Of a stretch of DNA of 64,000 bases, positions 49,171 to 62,784 are shown piece by piece; the first letter of the stretch is position 1; the number at the start of each line of letters is the position of its first letter. This DNA is from Rhizophlyctis rosea. Taxonomy: Eukaryota > Chytridiomycota > Chytridiomycetes > Rhizophlyctidales > Rhizophlyctidaceae. The translations under genes were made by a program, and so were the position numbers. The notes below the pieces were generated by a model, which worked only from the letters and a program-made list of their open reading frames with translations, had not been told where the DNA came from and ran no database searches. The stretch lies in contig JADGJC010000158.1 of assembly GCA_027596075.1 (NCBI GenBank), positions 28,790 to 92,789 on the forward strand. The letters are read 5' to 3'.

Positions 49171-51744
49171 ATGGACGACATTGAGGGATGGCCTTCGCTT
49201 GGTTCCTCTGGCTCCTTCAACCCCTTCGATGGGCTTGCACCTATTGAAGACTTGGAGGTTGGGTTTGGGGCGTCGACATGGCTTTTCGGCGGGGATTTGG
49301 GAACGGCAACCAACGCACCAGGATCACCTCACTTTGAGCTGGAGCTGGAGCAAGATCTCGGGCCTGGGCCTTCCGCTGCAGTTCGGCAAGTGCCCATTAG
49401 TTCGGCAAGGAAGAAAAGAAAAGCGAGAGAACTGTTGGGATGTGGTGGGAAAGTGGCAGACCCAAACTCGCTCGACCTCAAGCTCATTGCCGACAGCGCA
49501 TCCGCCAACCCTCTTCAAACTGAAAGTGCAGCAGCAACACAGTCAGCAAACAAAACGACACCAACATCAGATGGAACGGCTCCTTCGCCGAAGGACTGCA
49601 AGCGGCGTAAAGTTTGTCAAGCTTGCATTCTATGTCGCAAAGCACATATGTCATGCGACGAAGTCCGGCCGTGCACGAGATGTACCAAACGAGGACTTGC
49701 TCACTTATGCCAGGATGCACCCAAGAAGGGTGAGACACAACCAAAGAACTGTAACGCGTGCCCAGTATCCATCCGTCCTCGCCCAATCCGATCCGCCGAA
49801 TTCCGCTTAGCACCTTCACCACTTGTTGCTGCCGGACCTCTAGCATCCATCGGACCTCTCGCTGCACTCGCTTCCGCATCCCTGCCTTCACTACTAGCAA
49901 CATCCGCATCCCAGTCCGAACCTGCCTCCAGCGCACGATCAACACACCCACTCACTCCAGCAATTTCAACAGATGATTTATTGAAGCCATCGGCTTCCCT
50001 TGAAGCGGCGCCCGAGCTAGCACCTCCAGCAGCCGTTCCGCCGAAAAGGGAAGACTCCATTACTGCTTCAGCTGCTAGCGCCCCTCTGCCTGCTACTCTC
50101 TTCTCTCTAGCCCCTCATTCATCAACCGTTGCACCACCACGCCCCGCCCAATCAGCATCCGTCACCGATTCTTATACCCCTTCCGGACAGTCGATTCCCT
50201 TCCTCCCGCCCGCTGTGCTCCGCGCAATGGAGGCACAGCATGTCATGCCAACTCCCACTCCAGATATTCAACCGCAACCAGTAGTGGCTTCTCCTTCACC
50301 AAAATCGCCGTTCACAAGTCAACAACCCGCCCCAGCACCACCCATGCAATCGCAAGTTCAAAATTTCACGCCCGCAATCACGGACGCACTAGCAGAACAA
50401 TACATGAATTTGCAGAACCTGCCTTGTGGTCCCACATTTCCCATTCTCCCGCCATCCTTACTATCCACAACGCAGCAACTGTTTGCTAGTAAGGCAGTTG
50501 GTCTCGAATATGCCGCCATTGCGGATTTATGGTCGGCCGCGTTGGGCAAGGATGATGCAGGTTGCGAAGGGGGTGCAGGCAATGGTAGATGCAACACCTG
50601 TCCGTACAACAGCTTGGAACAGTTTTTCCTTACTGCGGCCGGAGAGACGAACACAGATGCAAGCTTGGGCGACCGTCTGCAGGAGGTTATTCGATCGAAG
50701 TGGCGGGCGGGGCTGTTGAGACCATACAATTACGGGCAGGGGTACGCACGGTTGGCCAAATATTTGGAGGGCAATCTAACGTCTCTAGGCCGGCAACGCA
50801 TCCTCTCAGTTATTGCGGTCTTCCAAACCGGGTTTGCGCAGCTCGCACGTAACTTGACGGACATGGATCTCGCGGCGGTAGAAGAGCAGTTTGAGAAGCT
50901 GTGTTTGGAGTATGACTGGGTATTTTCGGCACAGGGGATCCCGGCAGCGCTGTGGAGGCGGACGGGGGAGATATATCGTGCCAATCCGGCGTTTGCCAAC
51001 ATGGTGGGATTACCTCTCGAACTCTTTAGCGAAGGCAAGGTGTGCATATACGAATTGATGACGGAGGATTCGGGCGTGAGCTACTGGGAGCGGTACGGGC
51101 AGGTTGCGTTTGATCCGGACCAGAAGGCGTCGATGAGTTTGTGCACGTTGAGGAATCCGGGGACGCCGGAGGTTGCGCCTATTCAGTGCACATATTCGTT
51201 CACGGTTAGGAGGGATGGGGTGGGGATTCCGTTGAGCATTGTAGGGAACTTTTTGCCGGTTTGTCCAAAGCCAGTTAGACCGAAGTTTGAGATGCCAGAA
51301 TGGGTCTTGGCGGGGATGGCGGCGGCTGCTGGGTTTGATGGTGGTGCGGCTGCAGGTGGTGGTGCGGCGGGGGCAGGAGTAAGACCAAGTCCGACGATGC
51401 ATGCAGCGCATTTGAAACCGCCGATACAGATCATGAGCTCGCAGCAACAACTTCAGCAACTTGTACCCTCCCAACAACCCATATTATCATTCACCTCCGG
51501 CATACAACAGCAGCAACACGCACTTCAACAGCAGCACCCGCACCAACACCAACACGCACGTCAACAGCAGCAGCACCCACAGCAACAGCAACAACTTCAT
51601 TCTCATACTCCCAGCCCACCTACACCTGTAGCTGGCTCTAATGTTCCGCTTAGTGGTTACGCAATGCAAGCTATCGAAGAGTTCTTGGCGACAACGTCGC
51701 CGAGTGGGATGTTACATCATGATTCGGTCAAGGCTGCTTCATGA
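49171..51744 (+). CDS. ERT1: Zn2Cys6 transcription factor with PAS-like domain, ERT1/AcuK family
   Basis: A single uninterrupted frame of 857 residues. The zinc cluster KRRKVCQACILCRKAHMSCD, EVRPCTRCTKRGLAHLCQD has spacing C-x2-C-x6-C-x5-C-x2-C-x8-C, with an extra Cys three residues ahead. AH(x)SCD..RPC and GLxHLC are marks of the ERT1/AcuK/AcuM group, which regulates gluconeogenesis and respiration. A PAS-like part lies at about residues 570-700 (WRRTGEIYRANPAFANMVGL, ELFSEGKVCIYELMTEDS, TYSFTVRRDGVGIPLSIVGN). Between them is a Pro/Ser/Ala-rich zone; the C-terminus has a Gly/Ala tract and Gln/His runs. Lack of introns is unusual for this window. Confidence 0.88.
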   Translation: MDDIEGWPSLGSSGSFNPFDGLAPIEDLEVGFGASTWLFGGDLGTATNAPGSPHFELELEQDLGPGPSAAVRQVPISSARKKRKARELLGCGGKVADPNSLDLKLIADSASANPLQTESAAATQSANKTTPTSDGTAPSPKDCKRRKVCQACILCRKAHMSCDEVRPCTRCTKRGLAHLCQDAPKKGETQPKNCNACPVSIRPRPIRSAEFRLAPSPLVAAGPLASIGPLAALASASLPSLLATSASQSEPASSARSTHPLTPAISTDDLLKPSASLEAAPELAPPAAVPPKREDSITASAASAPLPATLFSLAPHSSTVAPPRPAQSASVTDSYTPSGQSIPFLPPAVLRAMEAQHVMPTPTPDIQPQPVVASPSPKSPFTSQQPAPAPPMQSQVQNFTPAITDALAEQYMNLQNLPCGPTFPILPPSLLSTTQQLFASKAVGLEYAAIADLWSAALGKDDAGCEGGAGNGRCNTCPYNSLEQFFLTAAGETNTDASLGDRLQEVIRSKWRAGLLRPYNYGQGYARLAKYLEGNLTSLGRQRILSVIAVFQTGFAQLARNLTDMDLAAVEEQFEKLCLEYDWVFSAQGIPAALWRRTGEIYRANPAFANMVGLPLELFSEGKVCIYELMTEDSGVSYWERYGQVAFDPDQKASMSLCTLRNPGTPEVAPIQCTYSFTVRRDGVGIPLSIVGNFLPVCPKPVRPKFEMPEWVLAGMAAAAGFDGGAAAGGGAAGAGVRPSPTMHAAHLKPPIQIMSSQQQLQQLVPSQQPILSFTSGIQQQQHALQQQHPHQHQHARQQQQHPQQQQQLHSHTPSPPTPVAGSNVPLSGYAMQAIEEFLATTSPSGMLHHDSVKAAS

Positions 51745-52316
51745 GTGGCCTTGAGTGGGGTGGGTCAAGGGAGTGCAAATTGTAATATTAGCGCATAATG
51801 CAAAATTCTTCATAACAATGTATATAGTCAACATAGCGCATATAGGGTAGCATGTAAAAATGATCCCACAGAGAGTACCATATTAGAGATGCGTTGGCGT
51901 GCATGAATCCGCTCTGTTTAGATGCTCTAATTGCAAGTTGCTTAATGCAGTTGCCGAACGTATTTGCGACAGTTTGAGATGGGGAACCATGTGTGGACTG
52001 GGACGCTCGGGCAAGCTTCCATTACCATCCAAGCTGGTCATTCATCAAAGTTCCAAAAACGAATTCCATAGCTGACGTGATGCAGCCAACCTAAAACATC
52101 TTTTTGACATAGTTTACATGGTTCGGTCAAGAAACATTTCATAAAAAAGAAAACGAAGGAAAAGAAACCTATATACAAGAGAGGGTAAATCCAGAATGAA
52201 AGGAACAAAAATTGTTTCTAACATACTCTATCTAAACACGGGAAAATGGATCCTGCCATTTCCCATTTCACTAGTTCAGAAAGGAAGGGTCTACTTTCCC
52301 CTCAAAAGTGACCAAA
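51745..52316. other. Intergenic, between convergent genes
   Basis: About 570 bases of 3' flanks. It is AT-rich with several polyadenylation-like strings (tgtaatatta; cataacaatg). No RNA gene or frame is recognised. Confidence 0.4.
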
Positions 52317-53425
52317 TCAGTGAGGAGTTGTCCTTCCCCCAGGACGACCCACATTCCCACCCTGCGTCTGAATACCCATAGCGGCAACCGGATCCGACCC
52401 ATCATCATACTGCCCTTGCCCGTAATACTCTGTCGGCGCCAAGATTCCCCCATCCGAGTACATCTGCTGGTTCGTGGTCGGAACCTGAGATGGTTGGATG
52501 ACCTGTTGCTGCATTCCAGGAGCCATGGGTGCCGCGGTACCATCATGATGCACATAGGGAATGAGCCCACCATATGGCGGCATGTTCATCTGCTGTTGTT
52601 GCTGTGGCACATTCGCCCTGTTCATAGTGTAGGCGTTTGATGCGGGAGGTGGGACCCAGCCGCTTTGCACTGCACTCTGGGCGTACGGGTCATAGGCGTT
52701 GTAAGCTTGGTTAGGGCGGGAGAGGGGCACTTGACTTTCATTGTTTGTGAAGGGGTAACTGGCGGGTGCGTATGACATGCCGGGGAGGGTGCTGTCGCGT
52801 TGGATGGGCGATGTTGCGCGGGAGGGGGTGCTGTCGCTGCTCCAAGGTAGCTCAGGTTTGGTGTTGTAGGCGCGTTGGCGGCGGCGGTAGAGGGAGAAGA
52901 AGCACAGACCTAAAACTGCAATTGGAGTATTAGATTTTCTGATTGAATCCTGCCGGATAATGAGAATGAGAAATTGTGGAGTATGAACTTACCACCGAGA
53001 ACAAAGAGGACGCCGATCACAGAACCGGCAATGACTCCACCGTTCGATTTGCCGCTGGACGAGTTCGCGTCAGCTACGGGTGAAACACTTGCAGTAGCAG
53101 TGGGGTTGGTGAAGGTTGCGGTTGCAGGGGGAAACGTTGGAACAGAAGGGTCAGTGACAAGGGTTGGCACTGTGTTAGGTTGTACGACGGTTGGAGCTAC
53201 GGTGGTGGGTACTATTGTTGTTATTGGCACATTGGCGGTGGTGGTGGTGGGTACTGGTTGTGCAGAGGTGGTGGTGGGTTGGGTCGTTACGGGAGCAAAG
53301 GTCGTAGTCGTTACGGCCGGCGGGACAGTGGTTGCCTGGGTTGGGGGCTGCACAGTCTCTGTTGGTGAGGGTTGTGAGGACGAAGCCCCACCGGTTGGAC
53401 CTACCCCTGCAGTTGGCGAAGACAT
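52317..53425 (-). CDS. Mucin-like single-pass membrane protein (Wsc/Mid-type sensor layout)
   Basis: Two exons (53425-52993, 52909-52317) give 341 residues. About 125 residues of Thr/Pro/Ser/Val-rich sequence, probably heavily O-glycosylated, precede one membrane span (GGVIAGSVIGVLFVLGG then LCFFSLYRRRQR, joined across the intron). The cytoplasmic tail is Pro/Gln/Tyr/Asn-rich with many PY-like words (YPFT, YDPYAQS, MNMPPYGG). This is the general form of fungal wall-stress sensors, but there is no WSC Cys-rich domain. No signal peptide precedes the mucin part: either an upstream exon is missed or insertion is signal-anchor type. Function unknown. Confidence 0.75.
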
Positions 53426-54197
53426 GGTGGTCGTGGTTTGTTATGTTCACAGAGACGTAGCGGATATCTAACAGATGAACAGGTTGCAACGCAGGATGGA
53501 TTGCTTTGTCGCGGTTAGACTTGTGGAACAAGATTTGTGGGAAGAGGAGAACTGGTGGTGTGTTGCTGAAAAGTTCGGAGATGTCAGACGAGTTCCCTTT
53601 CGCGTGTCACGCAAAGGACTATTTTTGGCGTGGAGGTGTTGGCCCGGGAGTAAACAAACTACGCGCCCAATTCCCATATCGTGTCTAAGCCTCGCCGCTG
53701 GCACGTGACACGTGATGCGCCCATTCTGTTTCACAATTAAGGGTCCTTCCTCAGAGTCTCTCACCTGAGTCGCTCACCTGCTGAGAGACTCACCGACTCT
53801 GAGTCCAGACCCCGAGACCGGTGAAATGCCGCACTTATATATGGTAGCGACCGCGACTGCCGGCCGTTTGAGTGTTCAGTGATGAATAACCTGATGAACT
53901 CTTTGAATCTTGAGTACTTAACTCACGAATTTGTCAGCGATCATTTCAGGATCCATGTGTGGCAACAATACCAATCATCAGAGTGAATGCTGGGGTGAGG
54001 CACAGTTTTGATGGATGTGCCAAAGCAAACGCCATCTTCAAGAGTATATTAGAACCAGTGAGAATGATGAGATGGTATATTTGAGGTTTCAAGAATAAGA
54101 TTGCGATATACAACCACTAACAAAGAAGTGAAACTGCCTACCTATTACATTCTACTATATAACTATGTGTGAAAACAACCACTATCCCATATATACA
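53426..54197. promoter_or_regulatory. Upstream region of the mucin-like gene with dense E-box and TGAGTC sites
   Basis: Contains GTAAACAAA at 53650-53658; twin E-boxes CACGTG at 53702-53707 and 53709-53714; a perfect 10-base inverted repeat GAGTCTCTCA (53754-53763) with TGAGAGACTC (53782-53791); and three TGAGTC/GACTCA Gcn4/AP-1-like half sites between 53764 and 53806. A TATATA string lies at about 53838 on the same strand. Binding is inferred only. Confidence 0.5.
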
Positions 54198-56292
54198 TTA
54201 GACGTCAATCACGCCGACTTCCTTGTCCTTCTTCTCCTCCTTCTTTTCCGCCACCTCCTCCACCTTATGTTCTTCGTTAAGCGTTAACGCGCCACTGACC
54301 GGATCTGTGAAACCCTTTTGCAACACAGGTTCAACCTCGGCCTCGTCAGAATCGTTGGGCAGCAACAGATTCAGGACGATGGCAATGATTGCGCCGATGA
54401 GATACGGGGTGCCGATGATCACCTCCAAAGCATCGTAGAATCCGAGAAGAGCCTGGTTGTCGCCACTGTAGGTGAACAGGTAAGATGCCCAGGTCGGGTT
54501 CAGGAGGTTGCCGAGACCAAGGGTCATGGCAGCAGTAAGGATAAAGCGGGTGCGACGTGTGGAAGTAGATTGAGAGAAGGAGAGACCGATGAGACGCAGC
54601 CCAGAGACTGCGACGGAGGCGAACAGGAAAGTTGTCTGATGGGTCAATGTAGAAGTTAAGAATTCATGCAATGTACCAGTCAAATAGAGCATTTGTTCCA
54701 AATAATACATACCATCCCTCCAAGGACAGGAGGAGGAATGGCGAGGAATACGCCAGCTACTTTCCCTAACACACCAAGGATGACGAGGAACAAGCAGCAG
54801 AAATATCCAGCGATTCTGTTTGCGCAGCGAGTAAGGGCAATGACACCTACATTCATAGACAAATGGATGATGAGAAGAGCGTCAATGGACACAACAGAAT
54901 CAATGAAGATGACTAACCATTGTTTTGCGCAAAAATGGACATGGGGGTCATGGTCGCCAACCCACTGATCAATCCAGCAACACCGTCCGCCAATACACCA
55001 CCCTGGATCCGACTGTCGAAAATCTCCCCGTCGACCTCGACCCGACTGACATCGCTGGTAGCTGTCACATCTCCCGTAGCTTCCATCAGGAGTACAACGT
55101 ACGCAGCCAACATCGGAATCACAGCAGGTCCATACACGCTCAGCTTGAACGTTTTCACCCACAAGAAGGTAATCGCGGGGGCACTTTGGATGGTGGAGTT
55201 TGAGACGTAACCAGTGGCGCCAGCAACGATCATGCCGACAGCAAGACCAAGGACAACGGAAGCGTTACGCATGGCGGGAGAACCCATGTACTCGATGATG
55301 ATGATGGTGATGAAAACGAGGAAACCCAAACCAAGGAATTGAGCGGAACCCCACGGAGCGGCATTAGGAGCGGCGATGTTAGGGCAGAGGGAGAAGAAAC
55401 CCGTTTCAGGACGGAGGTGGCAATCAGAGGAACCTCCTCCCCAGTTTTGGAAACCGCTTTCGACGAGACTGGCGCCGATGAAGAACACCACGATACCGGT
55501 GACCATTGGGGGGAAGGCCTTGCGGAGGAGGCGGCGAGGAAGGAAGGAGAGGAGGATTTCGAATAGTGCGCAAACCATGGACGTACCCAACAATGCGCCG
55601 TAGGCATCGGGACACGGACCCTTGATAACTGTACCGTCCGCTGCTATTGTGGAAGGACACTTTCCTTGCGCATACCACTGGTTGAAGATGGCGAAGGCTA
55701 CGGGGAGGGTGGCGAAGGATGTTCCGACAACAGTCAAGAGGCCAGTACCCAGAAAGTATTTGGTGCCTGGGATCCTGAAGCGGGACATTTGGACGGCAGA
55801 CAGGATGCCGGAGATAATCAAGGATGCGGAGATGAGATAGGCTTGAGTGTCGGGAGGGAGGTTCAGAGCAGAGGAGAAGATGATGGGCGGGGTGACAAGG
55901 CCGGCAATCATCGCTAACATGTGTTGAAATCCCGCTATCACCGCCAGGAGGATTGGCATGGAATCGTTGACGCCATAGAAGGGTGGTTGCCGGCGAACAG
56001 TCTTCTTGGGCAAGCATGGAAGGGTGGGCATGCTAGATGACACGACGAGTTGAACGCTTAGTCTCTATCATTCTCGCGAATACTACAGGCACATCCAACC
56101 AAGCTGCACTGCCTACCACAGCCAACCGTAATCATAGTCTCCAATCCATCCTTCTTTCGTAGTAAGCTTGTGCTTCAACTCGGCTGCACTTGGTAGCTTC
56201 ATGGATGTGCGTTGTTTGATCTCATCCGCAGTGATTTCATCATCGAATTTCTTCGAATCGGGCGCCGGGATGGCGGCAGGTTGTTCGGCCAT
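54198..56292 (-). CDS. Nucleobase-cation symporter 2 (NAT family) purine permease, UapA-like
   Basis: Four exons: 56292-56117, 56032-54918, one ending near 54717, and a last one to 54198. The N-terminus MAEQPAAIPAPDSKKF and LTTKEGWIGDYDYGWL, typical of fungal UapA/UapC, is followed by RRQPPFYGVNDSMPILLAV and GFQHMLAMIAGLVTPPIIF. Membrane segments include QFLGLGFLVFITIIIIEYMG. The NAT signature QNNGVIALTR crosses an intron; in this motif Gln, Asn and Thr/Arg shape specificity. Q-N-x-G-x4-T-R is the form found in uric acid/xanthine permeases. The C-terminal tail is Glu/Lys-rich. It should import purines with protons. Confidence 0.93.
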
Positions 56293-57536
56293 GTCTGGGG
56301 ACCGCAGGACTTGAAAGGATGGAGGAGGTCTTTATCGTGTTACTTGAAATGATTGGAAATGAGGTAACCCTTCGTTTCAATAAAAACCAAGAGCTGAGGT
56401 CAGAAGCAATGGAGGGATGCCAGGATGCGAACTCGTTTTATCCGAGCGTGCACGGTCAACATTGATGGACGCACTGATGAAAGCGACATACAGGGTTGAG
56501 ATTTAGGCTTTTACGGCGGGGCCTGCCGGCATCTCATTACCGTCACCCACCCTGTAGACTCCGTCGGGTGTCTTCTCTGATTTCCGTCAATCATAACCCT
56601 CATTCATCCCGGCCAAGAAGTCCGAAATACTGTCACCCCAGTTTGGAGTCCACAGTGTCGCGGGCGTCGTCTCACATGTCATATAGTAAGTGTGTCATCA
56701 ACAGCATATGCGTCCCACCACTCTGGTAAGGCTCACGAACAAAATGGATGTCCCTCTTCCAATCTCCCTTACAGATTCGAAAGTGGGGTTTTACCTGCCC
56801 GTCCTGCGGTTCCTGCGAAGAGGAAACTCGTCCTTCCTGCGAGAAGGAGGTCAACGTCTCATAATCGTATCTCGCCAGCAAGTGACGAAATGCTATCTGC
56901 GGATCTGCGTCTGAAGGTCTGGACAAGGGTGGACGCGTTCCATCCTTTGAAACTGTCTCACGGCTCACTCCGTGGGAAGACCTTGAAGCGATAACGCGTG
57001 TCGCGTGAGGCATGCTTAGGTAATAATCTTCAAGACTATCATCACCCAAAGCCACGGAGTTCAGCGTGGAAAACTTGAAATCCCAAATGAAGACAGCAGA
57101 AAGTTCAAAATGAATTCACTACATTCGACTTGTCAACCTTACCTAGCTTATGCTCCTAGCCCCTTTGCTGTTATTTTTGGGTCAACCATGTAAGGCAAAA
57201 TTGGCCGGCAGTCTCCTTTGCAATATTAGAGGTTTCAGAACGAATAACGTCTATCCCTGTCTTGGTGTTATATATCAATATTAACATCAGTATCCACATC
57301 AGCAATTCATTCTGTTTGTAAACAAACTCGGCCATGCGCTGTGCCACGTGGACATAATAGGTGGGACTCCCACATGAATGCTAAAACAGCCCTAATGTGA
57401 TGGCGGCATCAGATGGCATAGGCTGAAATGCTCTCATGGAATGATATTGCGCACATGTACAATGCTTTGAATAAGCAAGAGCCTGCCTTTCGCGTGGGTA
57501 TCTTATTTACAAATGGGTTTCTGGAAGGAAAAGCTG
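56293..57536. other. Intergenic (permease start / GCP4 stop)
   Basis: About 1.2 kb. GTAAACAAA occurs inside the near-palindrome GTTTGTAAACAAAC at 57314-57327, and an E-box CACGTG lies about 20 bases beyond it. A minus-strand open frame at 56672-57055 (LGDDSLEDYYLSMPHATRV and on) lacks a good start and any known domain; I do not call it. No other feature. Confidence 0.4.
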
Positions 57537-60401
57537 CTAATCGTCATCCACATCCTGCTCCTGCCTTTCATCCGCCAAAATGTGGCTCTGAATGGAAGCA
57601 CCGGCCGAAAACCACCGATTGTGATCCATCCGTAATAGCAGTTGTGCCAGGCACTGGGCTTGATGTGAAGTACCCTTTATCCCAGCAAATGTACGGAAAA
57701 GGAAGGAAGCGTGCCGCTCGAATTCCTAAATGCAAACCTCCGGTCAGTGATTGGCTGGCACGTCGATGCTTTTCAGTACTCCTACCCCACGGAGAGACAG
57801 AATGTTTTTCCATGACGTCGACATTCTCCGTTGTTCCGCTTCAGGCAGGTCATCGTTCCAACCCAACGCCCTGTCGACCATTCCACAGAATCTGTCGCAA
57901 AGCCCTAAAATCTGCTGGATGGTGGACCCCACCAATCGAGCCATTGATGGCTCCAGGAAGCAACCCCGCAGAAGGGCCGTCAAATGCTCCGAGTGCATTG
58001 TCTGGATATCTTCCAAATGAGGATGTTGCTTCGAAGTCACCCCGAATTCTCTTCGACCTGATGTCCGAGCGCCAAGCGATAATCCTGCCAGCAAATGTTT
58101 AGACTGAGTTCCATGTGCTACATGGGTACCGAGAGTGGCTCACTTGTCGTCTGCATTTCGTCTCCGCTCTCCCCCGGCCCGAAAATTTGTTCCATAAGCT
58201 GATGGAAGTTCGAGTCCAATATATCCATCTGAAGAAGTCCAGGCTAAGTATTAGTCCACCATAGAAAAGATGATGAGACGTACCTGCACATAGGACCATA
58301 AACAGTCGAGGAAAAACATCATCAAAGTCCTCATATACCATAACTCTCTTGGCAACTGTGGCATACTATCTGGTGGAGTTGCAGCCCGTCGACTTCCCCG
58401 TCTTGTAATGCCTCTGTCGGCGTGCAGCTTATGCTGAGTCATCGACCAAATGCGCTGCACTCGCATATGTGTTCGCTTCAAAACCAACAGGAAGGACATT
58501 ATGGCATTGTACCTATTAGACTGAAGATCAGACCTCATCCATGCGATTGACATGAGTCGGCTTGCATACTTGTCGAGATCTTTCTGCGTGAAAATGAGGT
58601 TGAGTGGCCATTCCACACGGTAGATCAACTGGATCGGAACTCCGATAAGGTTGTCGGCGAAGGGATATGAGAAAGGCAATTGCGTGGCGTCTGCAAATCA
58701 TGATCAGCAATTCGGATGAACCTTGCTCATATGGCCAACATACCTCTTTTCAAAATTTGGAAGTTGATTCTATCTGAAATGGTGTCAACATCTGCCATTC
58801 CCGTCTTCTTCAGGATTGATTTGAAGGCGCGATTCAAATCTGATAAAGTGGCAAGTTATTAAAGAATACCTCGGTATGGAAATCAGATCGCGTACCATGT
58901 TCGGTTATTGGCGACAATCGAGCTGCTGCTCGCAAGCGTAACGCTTCGCATTCCTCAATGAAGTTTACCCAACATATGCCATATCCTAATAAGTGAAGAT
59001 CTCGGAATGCCTGGCGGTATGTGATGATTGGATTCATTGGGCAGCGAAATCATCATCATTTCATGTGTACCTTCAGATGAGAATATAAATGGCGCTCTAG
59101 CACCACCGTCGCCCACAACATGGATTCTGCTTGCCGCTTGATGTCCATGATGGAACAGGCGAACTCCATCGGGCGCAGTACGAATGGGTCCAGAAGTGAA
59201 GAAACCTCTCTCAAACGTTGTTGAATGGCATGCTTCTCTTTGAAACTCTCTGGAACTAAAATTTCAGATGCATTCACCCTCCAGTCGAATTGGAAGGTAT
59301 GTACCATCTTGGTCACCCATTTGCCCCATGACGCGCATGGCTTTGCCTATGAACAAAATATCGTCGCCTACGTTGCCGCCGATGAATTTGGGACAGTAGC
59401 TTCGATCCAACACGTATTCCGAATCCCTGGTATCGTTTCCTTGTTTGTCACGGTCCGGTTGACGCAGCTGGAGAAGAACCACACCTACCATCTGGTCTCA
59501 TCTGCCGGTACTGCGCCCTTTATATCTGACTGTTGAACGTGTCAATGAACAATCTGCATTCCCAGCTTGTCAAACATTGCAATTTCGTACTTTGTCCGTA
59601 AACTTTGTCTCTTCGTTCGGTCGAACAAAGAACTCTCCATGGGGATCATAGAGCTGGCCATGAACAACCCAAGCTGCTAGCTGTTTGATGAAAACTTGAG
59701 AAGTGCCCAGCAGCAATCTATGAGCACCATTAGAGAGGTTCAGTATGTAAAGATAAACGAGCCGATCTTACCGGGTGAATAGCTCCCGGAGCTGTGGCAG
59801 TCCTGTCGTGCTGCGTTCATGGAGGAGATTCAGCAGCCGCATGCCGTGCGCGGCACTTGAATTAGTTTCCATGACAGATATCACATCATGAATGTGCGGA
59901 AACACCAGGTGGAACTGATTGATGAAGTTAGCGTATTGACACTCACGTCTAAACGATCACAGGTCTTACTTTGGCGAATCTATGCTCTATATAACTCACA
60001 GGCGTTCGCCCTCCGTCAACATCCAGATCCAGTTTGCTCAGAATCTTTTGCTCGCACTCTACTATCAAGTCCCGATATTCCTCCAATTCCAGGTCAAGAG
60101 CTGAACAGAAGGCGCGGAAATAAGACCCTGTAGGTGGCTGACTATAGCTGCCTGTTGTTCCAGATCTTCCAGGCGGGTGACGCGTTTCGTTGCGAGCAGA
60201 GCTTATGAAAGAGGTGAAGTTCTTGTAAAAGTAGCCCAGGCTGGCTAGCCGCTCCAGTGCGACTCGTTCTGCAGAGTGCAGGAAGGGGAAGTCTTGGGGG
60301 ATGGCATAACCGTGTGCGTAATGACCGGCCAAGCCCCCGCCCGACGGGACGAATATGTCACCGGGATGGCCTGACAGTGTTAGAAGAAGCTCGTGCAGCA
60401 T
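57537..60401 (-). CDS. TUBGCP4: Gamma-tubulin complex component 4 (GCP4)
   Basis: A many-exon gene. The start MLHELLLTLSGHPGDIFVPS and IPQDFPFLHSAERVALERLA match GCP4 N-termini closely, then YFRAFCSALDLELEEYRDLI. The C-terminal GRIP2 half reads IYRVEWPLNLIFTQKDLDKY, LPRELWYMRTLMMFFLDCLW, MDILDSNFHQLMEQI, DIQTMHSEHLTALLRGCF, and after a 60-base intron (57785-57726) EFERHASFLFRTFAGIKGTS and CLAQLLLRMDHNRWF, with an acidic end QEQDVDDD. This last exon (57725-57537) was found by matching the conserved LAQLLLR ending. GCP4 belongs to the gamma-tubulin ring complex, which nucleates microtubules; it is missing from budding yeast. Confidence 0.93.
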
Positions 60402-60847
60402 GTCTAACACATTGTTTCCAATTTCAGTCTTTGTATATGAAAGGGGGAGTTGTTGGCGGGTGTGGTTAAATTTGCGTGAACAAGTGGACAGGTAAACAAC
60501 TGGTAAACAAATCGCTTGGCGGACTGTCAACTGTGGACTGTCAACTGTCGACACGTCCCAAAGGGGTCTAATTGGGTGGTGGTGGTGGTGCACCGTGCCA
60601 AAGCCTCGAGTGGCTAAAATTATTGTCTGCTAGCCATATGCACACTGCACAGTCACATCCTTGTCAGGTCCAAGCCTCCCAACTGGTTGGCGCACCTTTT
60701 TTTGTGTCACATCCATCTCGTCAGGGTATTCGGCGTCGGAAAGTCACTCCATTTGTTTTTTCCCCGTCTCAGTTAGTACATTGAGTAGAAAGCATAACTT
60801 ACTCATTCTAGACCGAACAGCCTCAAACAAAGACTCTGTCAGCAACA
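60402..60847. promoter_or_regulatory. Divergent promoter region (GCP4 / lysyl-tRNA synthetase)
   Basis: About 450 bases. Contains GTAAACAAC at 60492-60500 and GTAAACAAA at 60503-60511 in close pair, then a tandem direct repeat GGACTGTCAACTGT at 60521-60534 and 60535-60548, followed by a related TCGACAC. A run of ggt units (tggtggtggtggtg) lies at about 60575-60590. Confidence 0.5.

Positions 60848-62784
<1,937 letters not shown>

Noticed and set aside
49701..50060. Minus-strand frames within the ERT1-like gene
   Set aside because: Antisense shadows of a long, well-supported intronless gene with a zinc cluster and PAS-like domain.
56672..57055. Minus-strand open frame of 127 codons upstream of the permease
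   Set aside because: No ATG at its start, no known domain and no splice partner that I could find. Left as unresolved.
57428..58102. Plus-strand open frame of 224 codons
   Set aside because: It lies antisense to conserved GCP4 exons, including the LAQLLLR ending, and has no known domain. I treat it as a shadow.
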